A stretch of 64,000 bases of DNA from Oscillospiraceae bacterium. GTDB lineage: Bacteria; Bacillota; Clostridia; Oscillospirales; Oscillospiraceae. The DNA lies in contig JAFYAQ010000022.1 of assembly GCA_017540645.1 (NCBI GenBank), forward strand, positions 62,001-126,000. The letters run 5' to 3'. Positions 8,546 through 17,396 of the stretch are shown here, piece by piece. The number at the start of each line of letters is the position of its first letter. Within the stretch, counting starts at the first letter, position 1. Made by a program: the position numbers and the translations under genes. The notes under the pieces are model-generated. The model was not told where the DNA came from. It was given only the letters and a program-made list of their open reading frames with translations, and did no database searches.

Positions 8546-10939
8546 ATGAGAACATCCATTCGTAAACGCGCATATACTGTTGTCGTCCTGCTGCTGTGCC
8601 TGGCGCTGCTTTGCGGCTGCGCGGCCAAGGCGGCCTCGACCGCCGAGCCCACGGCAAGCCCAACGCCGCCCTCTACTGTGCCGGATTCCCCGGCGCCGGC
8701 GGCTCCCACCGATCCGCCGGCGGAGAAAAACGGCATGTATGACCTTCTCACCCGTGTGTTTGACGATTATCACCAGGGCACCGCCGGCAGTTCTCTGAAG
8801 GCGGCATTTCTGGCCGCCACCATGGTGGACTGGGCGGCGGAGAACGGACGGGACGCGGTGCTGGCCGGGGCCCGGGCCTGGGACCGGGGCCTTGAAACGG
8901 AATTCGGAGAGAGTTTTGAAGAGAAGCTGAGCGCCGTGCGGGAGTCCGCTCTGAGCATCGCCCGGGGCGGGACCGGCGTCCTTGCCGACTGCGGGTATGA
9001 GGGAAGCTGGGACCACAGCGAACGGGAGGTCAACGATACCTTTGACGCCCTGTCCGCCGGCCTTGGCCTGAACGCTCCGGAGGACAGCGGCGCTCCCACG
9101 CAGAACGGCCCTGTCGTGCTGAACGTGGAGACAGAGCGGGAGACCTTTTACAGCGAACAGGTCCCGGACAGAGAGATCCTCAGCTTTGCCTGTTCCCGGC
9201 CTTTTGTCACCGTTTCCGGCAACGAGAGCGCCGAGCAGGCCATCAACGCCGCCCTGGAGGCGGATTGGAGGGACTTTGTGATCGGGCCCGATGAGCCCCA
9301 GGAAGGCTTGACGGCCGGGCGGGACAATTTCCTCAAAGCCGCGGAAGAGGAACTGCAGATGCGCACGGCGGACGGTTACGCCGACAGCTTTGCCCCCTTT
9401 GCCTGTGAGCGTTCTCTGGACCTGAGGCGGGGAGATGCGTCGATCCTCTCCCTGACCTACAGCGATTACACGTTTATGGACGGTGCGCACGGCTATACGC
9501 TGCATACCGGCCATGTGTTCGATACCCGCAGCGGGGCGGAGCTGCATCTGGAGGACCTGGGGGTGGAGGGAACGGAATTCCTCCCCACCCTGGAGGAACT
9601 GCTGCTCCGGGTGGCCGAGAGCGCGGAATATGGCGTATACAATTACTGGGACGACTACCGGGAGCTCCTGCCCACCCTTCTCCGGGACGGGAACTGGTAC
9701 CTCTCCGAAGACGGCCTGGTGGTCCTGTCCAACCCCTATGAGCTGGAGAGCTACGCCGCCGGACTGATCGAGTTCATCATCCCCTATGAGTGGATGAAAC
9801 TGGATATGAAGGAGGAATACCTCCCGGCGGACACTCTCCCGGAGGGAGAACTGAGCGGTGAGATCCTTGATCAGGCAGGGGAGAGCAAGTACCTGTTGGA
9901 CGACGGTACCGGCGGGGCCGGCGCGGCGGTCACCTTCACTGCCCGCGGCGACCTGGAAAACGTGCGCATCCAGCGGGTGTATTACAGTGAGTATTCCGAG
10001 ACCTTCTGGCCGGCCGATCTTTTCTGGTACGCCAGCTCCCTTTCGGACGGGGAGACGCTCACGCTTCTCACCTGGATCCCGGATGCCGCCCCCAATCTGT
10101 CCATTTCGTATGACGGGATCCACGGCCGGGAGTGCTGTTACATCTCCCAGAGCGGGAAGGACGGTTCCCTGGTGCTGCTGCCCGCCGACGATTCTGACAG
10201 GCTGCCCCTGGATATCTCCGCCATGCTGCCCCTCTCCTATGACCTGGACGGGGATGGAGTGCGGGAGACCATCGAACTGAGAAATACAGAGGAAAACGGC
10301 GCCCATCGCTGGGAGCTGATGATCGACGGCAGCGTTTTGCCCACCGGTTCCTACGCCTCGGACGCGGAGGTGCTGAAGGTCTGGCTGACAGACCTGGACT
10401 ACGACGGCAAGGCGGAGATCTTTGTCACCGGCGATATGGGCTCGGACGACTATGTGACCTGCGGCTGGAATTGCGATACCCTGGGGCCCATCACCTTTGC
10501 CGGGGATAACCGCGCCGACCGGACGGGGGAGGATACCGACACGGCGGACGGAGAACTCTGCTTCAGTGTCGGGCAGCCCGTCCTGCGCAGCTGGATCTAT
10601 CAGATGGGGACCTACGACGCCTTCCGCCTCTATACCATGGAGGAGGGCAGGATGATCCCCGCCCCCTACAGCCAGTGGGTCTATCGTTCCAACACCTTTG
10701 CCCTGGAGACGGTCCGGGAGCTGCCCGTGATCTGGGACAATGGGGAGGAAGGGAGCCTGCCCGCTGGCAGCTCGCTCACTCTGTGCGGCTGCGACGGTGG
10801 ATTGACCCGCTTTGTGACGTCAGACGGAACCGGCGGCGCCATCCGACTGGAGTATCGCCAGGATGGAATGGACAGCGGCTGGTTTATCAACGGCGTGAGC
10901 GAAAACCAATACTTCGCGACCCTGCCCTACGCCGGGTAA
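8546..10939 (+). CDS. Large lipoprotein with DUF3298/DUF4163-like region
   Basis: This 797-residue secreted protein has a lipoprotein signal peptide (lipobox Leu-Cys-Gly-Cys, Cys25) followed by a Pro/Thr/Ala-rich linker. Residues about 195-430 resemble the DUF4163-DUF3298 pair of RsiV and PdaC: an N-terminal strand-rich part and the phrase GAHGYTLHTGHVFDTRSG. The later part includes acidic Asp-rich segments (DLDGDGVRETIEL, DLDYDGKAEIFV) like FG-GAP/VCBS repeats that bind calcium. It has a strong AGGAGG ribosome site before ATG 8546 and follows the two-component genes. In RsiV this region binds lysozyme, so envelope-stress sensing is possible but is inference. Confidence 0.65.
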   Translation: MRTSIRKRAYTVVVLLLCLALLCGCAAKAASTAEPTASPTPPSTVPDSPAPAAPTDPPAEKNGMYDLLTRVFDDYHQGTAGSSLKAAFLAATMVDWAAENGRDAVLAGARAWDRGLETEFGESFEEKLSAVRESALSIARGGTGVLADCGYEGSWDHSEREVNDTFDALSAGLGLNAPEDSGAPTQNGPVVLNVETERETFYSEQVPDREILSFACSRPFVTVSGNESAEQAINAALEADWRDFVIGPDEPQEGLTAGRDNFLKAAEEELQMRTADGYADSFAPFACERSLDLRRGDASILSLTYSDYTFMDGAHGYTLHTGHVFDTRSGAELHLEDLGVEGTEFLPTLEELLLRVAESAEYGVYNYWDDYRELLPTLLRDGNWYLSEDGLVVLSNPYELESYAAGLIEFIIPYEWMKLDMKEEYLPADTLPEGELSGEILDQAGESKYLLDDGTGGAGAAVTFTARGDLENVRIQRVYYSEYSETFWPADLFWYASSLSDGETLTLLTWIPDAAPNLSISYDGIHGRECCYISQSGKDGSLVLLPADDSDRLPLDISAMLPLSYDLDGDGVRETIELRNTEENGAHRWELMIDGSVLPTGSYASDAEVLKVWLTDLDYDGKAEIFVTGDMGSDDYVTCGWNCDTLGPITFAGDNRADRTGEDTDTADGELCFSVGQPVLRSWIYQMGTYDAFRLYTMEEGRMIPAPYSQWVYRSNTFALETVRELPVIWDNGEEGSLPAGSSLTLCGCDGGLTRFVTSDGTGGAIRLEYRQDGMDSGWFINGVSENQYFATLPYAG

Positions 10940-10974
10940 GCCTTGATTTTGCTCACTTTTTGAAAAAAACTACA

Positions 10975-11013
10975 AAAGAGCGATGGACGGGATGCCGTCC
11001 GTCGCTCTTTTTT
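10975..11013 (+). terminator. Rho-independent terminator after the DUF3298 lipoprotein gene
   Basis: AAGAGCGATGGACGG (10976-10990) pairs with CCGTCCGTCGCTCTT (10995-11009), with one G-T pair, and is followed by T residues. It is a strong, classical terminator. Confidence 0.92.
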
Positions 11014-11032
11014 CCAAAATTCCCGGAAAGCC

Positions 11033-11061
11033 TTGCAATTCAAAGAAAAATCGTTTATAAT
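11033..11061 (+). promoter_or_regulatory. Promoter and structured leader of glgP
   Basis: TTGCAA (11033-11038) and TATAAT (11056-11061) are 17 bp apart. The transcript leader contains two hairpins: TTCCGG/CCGGAA (11087-11106) and CCGCCG/CGGCGG (11121-11137). The second overlaps the first bases of the GGAGGAAGG ribosome site. Confidence 0.7.
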
Positions 11062-11151
11062 CCCGCATTATTGATAATAGACAATCTTCCGGTGCGCCTG
11101 CCGGAAACTTTATTTCATATCCGCCGTCTCTCGGCGGAGGAAGGATATAGT

Positions 11152-13473
11152 ATGATTTATTCTCCTCAGGACATCCTGGAGACCACAGAATCTCTGCTCA
11201 AATACGATCAGGATGAGCACCTTTGCGAAGCCTCCCCCCAGCACCTGCATAACGCCCTGGGCCGGGCGGTGCTGATGGCCGTTTCCGATAACTGGTCCCA
11301 GTCCCGGAAGCGCCGCCAGAACAACAGAAAGGCTTATTACCTCTCCGCCGAGTACCTGATCGGCCGCCTTGTATACAACAATCTGTTCAATCTGGGCATC
11401 CTCAATGAGATGAAGCGGGCCTTCGCCGAACGGAAGGTGGATCTGTCCTGTCTGGAGGAGATCGAAGACGCGGCTCTGGGCAACGGAGGCCTGGGCCGTC
11501 TGGCCGCCTGCTATCTGGACAGCGCCGCCACTCTCGGCATCCCCCTGAGCGGCTACGGACTGCGCTACAAGTTCGGCCTCTTCAAGCAGAGTTTTGACGA
11601 CGGAGCCCAGCGGGAGAGCGCCGACAACTGGGCCCGCTTTGGAGACCCCTGGAGCTACCGCCGGGAAAAACACATCGTCCAGGTGCAGTTTGCCGACCAG
11701 GTCGTCCTGGCCGTGCCCTACGATGTGCCCATCATCGGCTTCCACACCGACAACATAGGCACTCTGCGTCTCTGGCAGGCCGAGGCCGTTCGGGAGCTGG
11801 ATTTTGACGCTTTCAACCGTCAGGATTACGTCCGGGCTCTGACCGAAAAGGACCGGGCCGAGGATATCACCCGTGTGCTCTACCCCAACGATACCACCCA
11901 GGAGGGCAAGCGCCTGCGTCTGAAGCAGCAGTATTTCCTCTCCAGCGCCTCTCTCCAGGACATCATTCGGACCTACAAGAGCATCGGCAATACGGATTTC
12001 AACCGCTTCAGCAAAGATTTTGCCGTCCAGCTAAACGATACCCATCCCGCTATCTCCATTCCGGAGCTGATCCGGCTGCTGATGAACGAGGGACTGGACT
12101 TTGACAAAGCCTTCAATATCGCCCGGGAGACCTTCTCCTACACCAACCACACCGTCATGAGTGAGGCGCTGGAGCGCTGGGATCTGGATCTGATGCGCAG
12201 CGTGGTGCCGGAGATCGTGAATATCCTCTTCCGCATCGAGGAAAAGCTGCAGCAGGAGCTGCCGGGCCGGAATCTGCATGTGGTCTGCGATAACCAGGTC
12301 CGCATGGCGGACATGTGTGTTTACATGTCCCATAAGGTGAACGGTGTGGCTGCACTGCATACGGATATCCTGAAAAACAACCTCTTCCGGGAGTGGAACC
12401 TGGCTTACCCTGATCGGATCATCAATGTGACCAACGGAATCACTCCCCGGCGCTGGCTGGGCCTGTGCAACCCGGAACTGACCGGAATGCTCCGCCAGGT
12501 GATCGGCGAGGGCTTCCTCTGGGATCTGGACCGGATCGGCTATCTTAAGATCCACATCGATGACGTACTGGCCGAGCGCTTCAACACCGTCAAGGCAGAG
12601 AAAAAGCGCCAGCTCTGCGCCCACATCCAAAAGGTGGAAGGTGTGGAGCTGCCGCCGGAGTTCGCCTTTGACGTGCAGGTAAAGCGGGCCCACGAGTACA
12701 AGCGTCAGCTGATGAACGCCCTGTGCCTGGCGGATTTCTACATGGAGATGAAAAACGGCGGTCTCCAGGAGCTTCCTCCCACGGTGTTCCTCTTCGGCGC
12801 CAAGGCGGCCCCCGGCTACCGGCGGGCCAAGGCCGTGATCCGCTACATCAACCGCCTCTCCGCGCTGGTGAACAACGACCCGGCAGTGAACGGACGGATG
12901 CGGATCCTCTTTGTGCATAACTACAACTGCTCTTATGCCGAGCATATCATCCCCGCCGCCGACATCTCCGAGCAGATCTCGCCCGCCGGCACGGAGGCCA
13001 GCGGCACCGGCAACATGAAGCTGATGCTCAACGGCGCCGTCACCCTGGGCACCATGGACGGAGCCAATGTGGAGATCGTGGAGCGGGCCGGCCTGGAGAA
13101 CAACTATATCTTCGGCGCCACCGTGGCGGAGAACGACGCTGCCCGCAGCAGCTACAATGCCCGGGCCCTCTATGAGTCCGATCAGCGCATCCACCGGGCG
13201 GTGGACACTCTGGTCAACCATATGGTCCCCACCGACGAAACCCAGCAGGAGCTCTACAACGCCCTGGTAAACGGCACCGACTGGCAGCGCGCCGACAACT
13301 ACTTTGTCCTTCGGGACTTCGAGAGCTATCGCGCCGCCCGGATCCGGGCCCTGACCGACTGGAAGGACCGGCTGGAATTCGGCAAGAAATGCCTTTACAA
13401 TGTGGCCGCCGCCGGACACTTCTCCTCCGACCGCTCCATCAGGGAATACGCAAACAACATCTGGATGGTGTAA
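11152..13473 (+). CDS. glgP: Glycogen/maltodextrin phosphorylase
   Basis: This 773-residue cytoplasmic enzyme releases glucose-1-phosphate from alpha-1,4-glucans using phosphate and pyridoxal phosphate. ATG 11152 is chosen for the GGAGGAAGG site upstream; the open frame extends back into the previous gene but is not coding there. Family motifs include YYLSAEYLIGR, ALGNGGLGRLAACYLDS, VQLNDTHPAI, VTNGITPRRWL and the cofactor motif EASGTGNMK with Lys623. It is shorter than animal enzymes and lacks most of the N-terminal regulatory extension, as usual for bacterial forms. It has its own promoter and terminator; no other glycogen gene is nearby. Confidence 0.96.
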   Translation: MIYSPQDILETTESLLKYDQDEHLCEASPQHLHNALGRAVLMAVSDNWSQSRKRRQNNRKAYYLSAEYLIGRLVYNNLFNLGILNEMKRAFAERKVDLSCLEEIEDAALGNGGLGRLAACYLDSAATLGIPLSGYGLRYKFGLFKQSFDDGAQRESADNWARFGDPWSYRREKHIVQVQFADQVVLAVPYDVPIIGFHTDNIGTLRLWQAEAVRELDFDAFNRQDYVRALTEKDRAEDITRVLYPNDTTQEGKRLRLKQQYFLSSASLQDIIRTYKSIGNTDFNRFSKDFAVQLNDTHPAISIPELIRLLMNEGLDFDKAFNIARETFSYTNHTVMSEALERWDLDLMRSVVPEIVNILFRIEEKLQQELPGRNLHVVCDNQVRMADMCVYMSHKVNGVAALHTDILKNNLFREWNLAYPDRIINVTNGITPRRWLGLCNPELTGMLRQVIGEGFLWDLDRIGYLKIHIDDVLAERFNTVKAEKKRQLCAHIQKVEGVELPPEFAFDVQVKRAHEYKRQLMNALCLADFYMEMKNGGLQELPPTVFLFGAKAAPGYRRAKAVIRYINRLSALVNNDPAVNGRMRILFVHNYNCSYAEHIIPAADISEQISPAGTEASGTGNMKLMLNGAVTLGTMDGANVEIVERAGLENNYIFGATVAENDAARSSYNARALYESDQRIHRAVDTLVNHMVPTDETQQELYNALVNGTDWQRADNYFVLRDFESYRAARIRALTDWKDRLEFGKKCLYNVAAAGHFSSDRSIREYANNIWMV

Positions 13474-13481
13474 ACCGCCTA

Positions 13482-13517
13482 CCCCCCTTGCAGCTCTGCA
13501 AGGGGGATATTCCTTTT
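13482..13517. terminator. Terminator between glgP and the FakA-like gene
   Basis: CCCCCTTGCAG and CTGCAAGGGGG form an 11-bp stem (about 13483-13506), followed on the plus strand by a T-rich tail. It lies between two convergent genes and may serve both. Confidence 0.8.
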
Positions 13518-13786
13518 TATCCCTTTTCTCCTCTGGCCTGACGGAACATGTCCTCAATCACGATGTCGAAGATCTCTCCCAGGGAGCGGCAGTATTCCAG
13601 TACCTTCCACGGCTCGTTGGTGTGGAAATGAATCTTGATCAGCTCCTCATCGCCCACGGCAAGCAGGCAGTCGCCGTCAAAATTCTCCCGGAAATAGTCG
13701 TTGATCTCATCCTCGTCAAGATCCGTGCCTTCGATCAAAAGCTGGGTATCATAGCGGTAATCGCCCAATTCGTTAAGCTCATCCAT
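13517..13786 (-). CDS. Small FakA C-terminal-domain-like protein
   Basis: This 89-residue protein resembles only the C-terminal part of fatty acid kinase FakA (YloV): compare YDTQLLIEG, the acidic stretch, DCLLAVGDEELIKIHFHTN and VLEYCRSLGEIFDIVIEDM. In full FakA this domain contacts the FakB lipid carrier. The DAK-type ATP-binding and linker domains are absent, so it cannot be a kinase alone. It sits 34 bases downstream of two DegV/FakB genes on the same strand and has a GAGGAAAGGA ribosome site. It may be an adaptor or regulator of FakB, or may sit on a FakA encoded elsewhere. Its family is sometimes labelled 'kinase to dihydroxyacetone kinase'. Confidence 0.65.
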   Translation of the reverse strand: MDELNELGDYRYDTQLLIEGTDLDEDEINDYFRENFDGDCLLAVGDEELIKIHFHTNEPWKVLEYCRSLGEIFDIVIEDMFRQARGEKG

Positions 13787-13820
13787 GACGCTTGATCCTT
13801 TCCTCTATTTCAGTTTGCTC

Positions 13821-14687
13821 TTATCTTTGTTTACCCAGGAAAAACAGAGCCAGCACTCCCGGCCCGGTATGGGCGCCGATCACGGGACCGACGTACACGA
13901 TCCGGTCCACAGTGGCGCCGTAACGCTCATGGAGCATCTTGCCAAGCTTTTCCGCATCCTCCAGACAGTCGCCGTGAGAGATGAATATGGTGCCGTCTTT
14001 TTTATCCAGGGCAAGTTCTCCATACTTGTCCGCCATGGCCCGCAGGGAGGCGTTTCGTCCCCGGACCTTGAACATGTTGATCAGATGCCCCGCATCATCC
14101 ATGTGCATCACCGGCTTGAAGCCCAGCACATTGCCCACGATGGCGGTGGCGGCGCTGATCCGCCCGCCCCGCTTGAGGTAAATCAGATCTTCCACGGTAA
14201 ACCAGTGACAGAGGTGGAAGCGGTTGTCCAGGATGTACTGCTCATTCTCCGCCAGCGTGGCGCCCGCCTTCTTCTTCTCCACGGCCATATACAGCAGCAG
14301 ACCGAATCCGGCGGAGGCGCCGCGGGTGTCCACGCAGCGAATGTCCGCCTCCGGATGGGCCTCCATCACGTCCTTGGCCGCAATGCCGGCGGCATCGCAG
14401 GTGCCGGAAAGACCCGTGGAAAAGCCCACATACAATATATCCTTGCCCTCGCTCACGATCTTTGCAAAGGCCTCCTCAAAGGCGCTGGCATTCACCGCAG
14501 AGGTGCGGGCCACGCCGCCCTGGCGCACCCGCTCATAGAACTCGGGGCAGGAAAGCTCATAGTTTTCATACTGCCGGCTCTCCCCTTCAAAGGTATAGGT
14601 CAGGGAACACCAGCCCACGTCCCACTCCCGCAGCGTCCCCGTGGGGATGTCGCAGGCGGAATCAGTAAAGATCACATAGTCGCGCAC
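13821..14687 (-). CDS. DegV family fatty-acid-binding protein (FakB-like)
   Basis: This 288-residue cytoplasmic protein belongs to the DegV family, which binds a single fatty acid and presents it to FakA for phosphorylation. Family motifs are the N-terminal FTDSACDIP, the Thr/Ser pair in ARTSAVN, VGFSTGLSGTCDAA and DTRGASAGFG, and the C-terminal IGAHTGPGVLALFFLG. It lies between a second DegV gene and the small FakA-like gene, probably in one operon. The pair may prefer different acyl chains, as in Staphylococcus aureus FakB1 and FakB2. Confidence 0.9.
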   Translation of the reverse strand: MRDYVIFTDSACDIPTGTLREWDVGWCSLTYTFEGESRQYENYELSCPEFYERVRQGGVARTSAVNASAFEEAFAKIVSEGKDILYVGFSTGLSGTCDAAGIAAKDVMEAHPEADIRCVDTRGASAGFGLLLYMAVEKKKAGATLAENEQYILDNRFHLCHWFTVEDLIYLKRGGRISAATAIVGNVLGFKPVMHMDDAGHLINMFKVRGRNASLRAMADKYGELALDKKDGTIFISHGDCLEDAEKLGKMLHERYGATVDRIVYVGPVIGAHTGPGVLALFFLGKQR

Positions 14688-14722
14688 GTTAACAGTTCCT
14701 CCATCTATCGTATTGCGGGGGC

Positions 14723-15601
14723 TTATTCCCCGCGGAATTCCCGGCTGCCAAGGAAAAACAGGGCCAGCGCCCCCGGACCCACGTGGGAGCCTGTGACAGG
14801 CTCATAGTCCACGATGAGAATATCCTTGGGCGGATTGATCCTGCGCAGAAGGGTACAGAGGTATTCCACATCGTCGGCACAGTCCGCGTGGGCGATGCCG
14901 ATCACCTGCTCCTGAGGGTTTTCCACCAGCCGGTCATACTGGTTGGCGATGGCCTCTATGGAACGCCGGCGTCCCCGGATCTTGGCAAAGGAGACGATGT
15001 TCCCGTTCTCGTTGCCCTTCAAAAGGGGCTTGATATTCAGCACCGTCCCTACCACGGCACCCACATTGGAAAGCCGGCCGGTGCGCCGCAGATGCATCAG
15101 ATCGTCCACCGTGAACACCTGGCACATGGCCATACGCATGTCGTTCAGTTCCTCGGTCACCTGGGTCAGGGAGGCCCCCTCATCCCGGCGGCGTGCGGCT
15201 TCCAGCGCCAGCAAACCCTCCCCCAGAGAGGCACCCAGGGTGTCCACCGTCTCGATCTGCCGGTCGGGGAATTCCTCCCGGAGCTGGGCGCTGGCCAGAC
15301 AGGCGGCCCCGTAAGAACCGCTGATGCCGGAGGACATGCCCACGAAAAGGATGTCCCGCCCGCTCTCCAATACCGGGCGAAAGGCATTCATATAGCTGTC
15401 CGGATTGACCAGAGAGGTGGTGACCACGGTGCCCCGACGGATAGAGCCGTAAAAAGCGGCGGCGTCAAAGGCCTCGGTATCCAGACAGGCAAAGGTGTTG
15501 CCGTCGATATGATATGAGAAGGGAAGCACTCCGATCTCCTGCTGCTTCAGCATGGGCGTGGGCAGGTTGGCGGATGTGTCGGTGAATATGGCAAAACTCA
15601 T
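14723..15601 (-). CDS. DegV family fatty-acid-binding protein (FakB-like)
   Basis: This 292-residue DegV family protein is a paralogue of its downstream neighbour: FTDTSANLP at the start, the TTSLVN pair, VGMSSGISGSYGAA, DTLGASLGEG, LRRTGRLSNVGAVVGTVLNIKPLL and the C-terminal GSHVGPGALALFFLG. It is the first gene of a three-gene minus-strand unit and has a near-perfect promoter upstream (TTGACA-17-TATAAT on the minus strand). The role is fatty acid binding for FakA-dependent lipid uptake by family analogy. The ligand is not predictable here. Confidence 0.9.
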   Translation of the reverse strand: MSFAIFTDTSANLPTPMLKQQEIGVLPFSYHIDGNTFACLDTEAFDAAAFYGSIRRGTVVTTSLVNPDSYMNAFRPVLESGRDILFVGMSSGISGSYGAACLASAQLREEFPDRQIETVDTLGASLGEGLLALEAARRRDEGASLTQVTEELNDMRMAMCQVFTVDDLMHLRRTGRLSNVGAVVGTVLNIKPLLKGNENGNIVSFAKIRGRRRSIEAIANQYDRLVENPQEQVIGIAHADCADDVEYLCTLLRRINPPKDILIVDYEPVTGSHVGPGALALFFLGSREFRGE

Positions 15602-15634
15602 AAGGATGCCCCCAACAATCTAATATCGAATATT

Positions 15635-15663
15635 ATTATACGGCATCATTCCTATCATGTCAA
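15635..15663 (-). promoter_or_regulatory. Promoter of the DegV/FakB operon
   Basis: On the minus strand TTGACA (15658-15663) and TATAAT (15635-15640) are 17 bp apart, a perfect consensus. It stands back to back with the promoter of the divergent DUF1836 gene; the two -35 boxes are only 22 bp apart. Confidence 0.85.
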
Positions 15664-15685
15664 TGAAATAAGTGTGAACTTTATC

Positions 15686-15713
15686 TTGATTTCAAGAAAA
15701 TATGTGCTATAAT
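15686..15713 (+). promoter_or_regulatory. Promoter of the DUF1836 gene
   Basis: TTGATT (15686-15691) and TATAAT (15708-15713) are 16 bp apart, followed by an AGGGGAGGTGG ribosome site before ATG 15746. Confidence 0.75.
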
Positions 15714-15745
15714 TGAGAACGAGATAAAAAAGGGGAGGTGGCAGT

Positions 15746-16375
15746 ATGGCCTATGAAAAAGCACTGGTGGCGGGTAAACTTCGCCGCTGGGAGCGGTATC
15801 TGGACAACTACCGTCTGCCCCGCTGGGAGGATATCCCGGACCTGGGACTGTACATGGAGCAGGTGATCCTGCTGCTGCGGGAGTATTTGGACTATCTGCC
15901 TCCGGAGCTGAAGGAGGAGCAGTTTATCACCGCGGCCACCATCAACAACTATGTGCGCATCAAAGTCATGCCCGAGCCGGTGAAGCGCCGGTACTACCGG
16001 ATCCACATCGCCTATCTGATCGTGATCCTGACGCTGAAGCACTCTCTCAGCATTGCCCTGATCCAGCAGATCATCCCCATGGGTCTCAGCGAGGAGGAGG
16101 TTGAGCAGCTCTATTCCTCCTATGCCGAGCAGCACAGGAACGCCTGCCAGTTTTTTATGGATCAGGTCCGTATGGCCGCCGGACCCATTCTGGACCACAG
16201 GGAGCGAGGCCAATATGCCGCCGAGGATCCCCAGGATCTGGTGGTCATGAGCGCCATTGTGGGGGGCTATGCCCGGCTGATGGCGGAAAAGCTTCTGCTG
16301 CTGGAGGGGAAAAACCTGGAAAACGGGGGCAGCATCTCCCTGTCCGGCGTCCGCCGGGAGCAGGAAGAGCCCTGA
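15746..16375 (+). CDS. DUF1836 domain protein
   Basis: This 209-residue cytoplasmic protein matches the DUF1836 family: the typical LPRWEDIPDLGLYMEQVI near residues 25-45, followed by a predicted helical body with ATINNYVRIKVM and an IAYLIVILTLK segment. The early part resembles a winged-helix DNA-recognition fold, so a regulatory role is possible. DUF1836 genes are often seen beside DegV genes, and here the gene is divergent from two of them. Function in the strict sense is unknown. Confidence 0.8.
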   Translation: MAYEKALVAGKLRRWERYLDNYRLPRWEDIPDLGLYMEQVILLLREYLDYLPPELKEEQFITAATINNYVRIKVMPEPVKRRYYRIHIAYLIVILTLKHSLSIALIQQIIPMGLSEEEVEQLYSSYAEQHRNACQFFMDQVRMAAGPILDHRERGQYAAEDPQDLVVMSAIVGGYARLMAEKLLLLEGKNLENGGSISLSGVRREQEEP

Positions 16376-16390
16376 AAAACAGAAGACTAT

Positions 16391-16426
16391 GCATCGCCCG
16401 GAGCTTCTCCGGGCGATGCTGTTTGT
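16391..16426 (+). terminator. Terminator-like hairpin after the DUF1836 gene
   Basis: GCATCGCCCGGA (16391-16402) pairs perfectly with TCCGGGCGATGC (16408-16419) around a 5-base loop. The tail TGTTTGT is only moderately T-rich. Confidence 0.75.
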
Positions 16427-16520
16427 ATAACCCCAGGGGGGAGAGGACAGGAACAGACGATCCGGAGACGGCAGAGCGGTGCATTACGGTGCTTATTCCG
16501 ACGGGAAACGACGAATCCTC

Positions 16521-16549
16521 TTTACAAGCCAATTTCCGATTGGTAAAAT
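16521..16549 (+). promoter_or_regulatory. Promoter of the prepilin peptidase gene
   Basis: TTTACA (16521-16526) and TAAAAT (16544-16549) are 17 bp apart. The gene starts 70 bases further on after an AGGAGGAAG ribosome site. Confidence 0.6.
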
Positions 16550-16619
16550 ATAAAAGAATTTTACGTCCTTGTGATCATGGGCAGGATGCCGATCTCTATA
16601 AGCAACAGGAGGAAGAAAT

Positions 16620-17378
16620 ATGACGGGTTTTCTTGCCGTGCTGGCTTTTGTTTTGGGCGCGTCGCTCGGCAGTGTTATGAACTGTGTAGCCTGGCGCATG
16701 GCCCGCAAGGAATCGGTCCTCCACAGCCGCAGCCGCTGCGTCCGCTGCGGCCATGAGCTGAAAGCTTTGGACCTGGTGCCGATTGTCAGCTGGCTGCTGC
16801 TCCGGGGAAAATGCCGCTACTGCGGGGAAAAGATATCTCCCCGCTATGTGATCACGGAAGTGCTCCTGGGCGCGGTGTTCACCATCGCCTTTCTTCGCCT
16901 GGGTCTCAGCTGGGCTGCGCTGCGAGCCATGGGGCTTTGCTGCGCGCTGCTGGGCCTGTCCCTGGTGGAGCTGGATACCCAGGACGTCCCGGACCCGTTT
17001 CTCGTGTTCGGCATTCTGTGGTGGCTGGTCTTTGTCTTTTTGATGCCCGAGGGCGTGAGAGACGGCATGCTCAGCGGCATGTTCGCTGCCATCGGGATCG
17101 GCGGCGGCATGCTGGCGATCACGCTTGCCTATGAAAAGGTGACAAAGAAAGAGAGCATCAAAGGCGGAGATTTGAAGCTGCTGTTTGTGGTCAGCCTGTT
17201 CCTGGGGCCCCTGGTAGGCCTGATGAACCTGATCCTCGCGGCCATCCTGGGACTTGTTTTCGTCTATGTCATGCGCTCCCAAAAGATACCCTTCGCGCCG
17301 CCCATCAGCATTGCCACCGTCTTCTGCCTGCTGTTCGGCACGGCCATGGTGGACTGGTACGCCGGATTCTTCCGATAA
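16620..17378 (+). CDS. Prepilin peptidase (type IV leader peptidase, A24 family)
   Basis: This 252-residue polytopic membrane protease cleaves the leader of type IV prepilin-like proteins and may methylate the new N-terminus. It shows the N-terminal membrane segment GASLGSVMNCVAWR, two zinc-type CxxC pairs (CVRC and CRYC), and the two catalytic aspartate sites: LDTQDVPDP and the GGDLKLL form of the GxGD motif. No pilin, pilus ATPase or competence genes lie nearby, so its substrates are encoded elsewhere. Length and topology fit PilD/ComC. Confidence 0.88.
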   Translation: MTGFLAVLAFVLGASLGSVMNCVAWRMARKESVLHSRSRCVRCGHELKALDLVPIVSWLLLRGKCRYCGEKISPRYVITEVLLGAVFTIAFLRLGLSWAALRAMGLCCALLGLSLVELDTQDVPDPFLVFGILWWLVFVFLMPEGVRDGMLSGMFAAIGIGGGMLAITLAYEKVTKKESIKGGDLKLLFVVSLFLGPLVGLMNLILAAILGLVFVYVMRSQKIPFAPPISIATVFCLLFGTAMVDWYAGFFR

Positions 17379-17396
17379 GGGGCCTAACGGGTTTTC

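Noticed and set aside
6836..10306. Minus-strand frame of over 1,100 codons opposite the kinase and lipoprotein genes
   Set aside because: It spans two well-supported plus-strand genes and their intergenic hairpin and has no domain; a codon-bias shadow.
10675..11151. Upstream extension of the glgP frame
   Set aside because: It runs through the end of the lipoprotein gene, a strong terminator and the glgP promoter; the true start is ATG 11152 with a good ribosome site.
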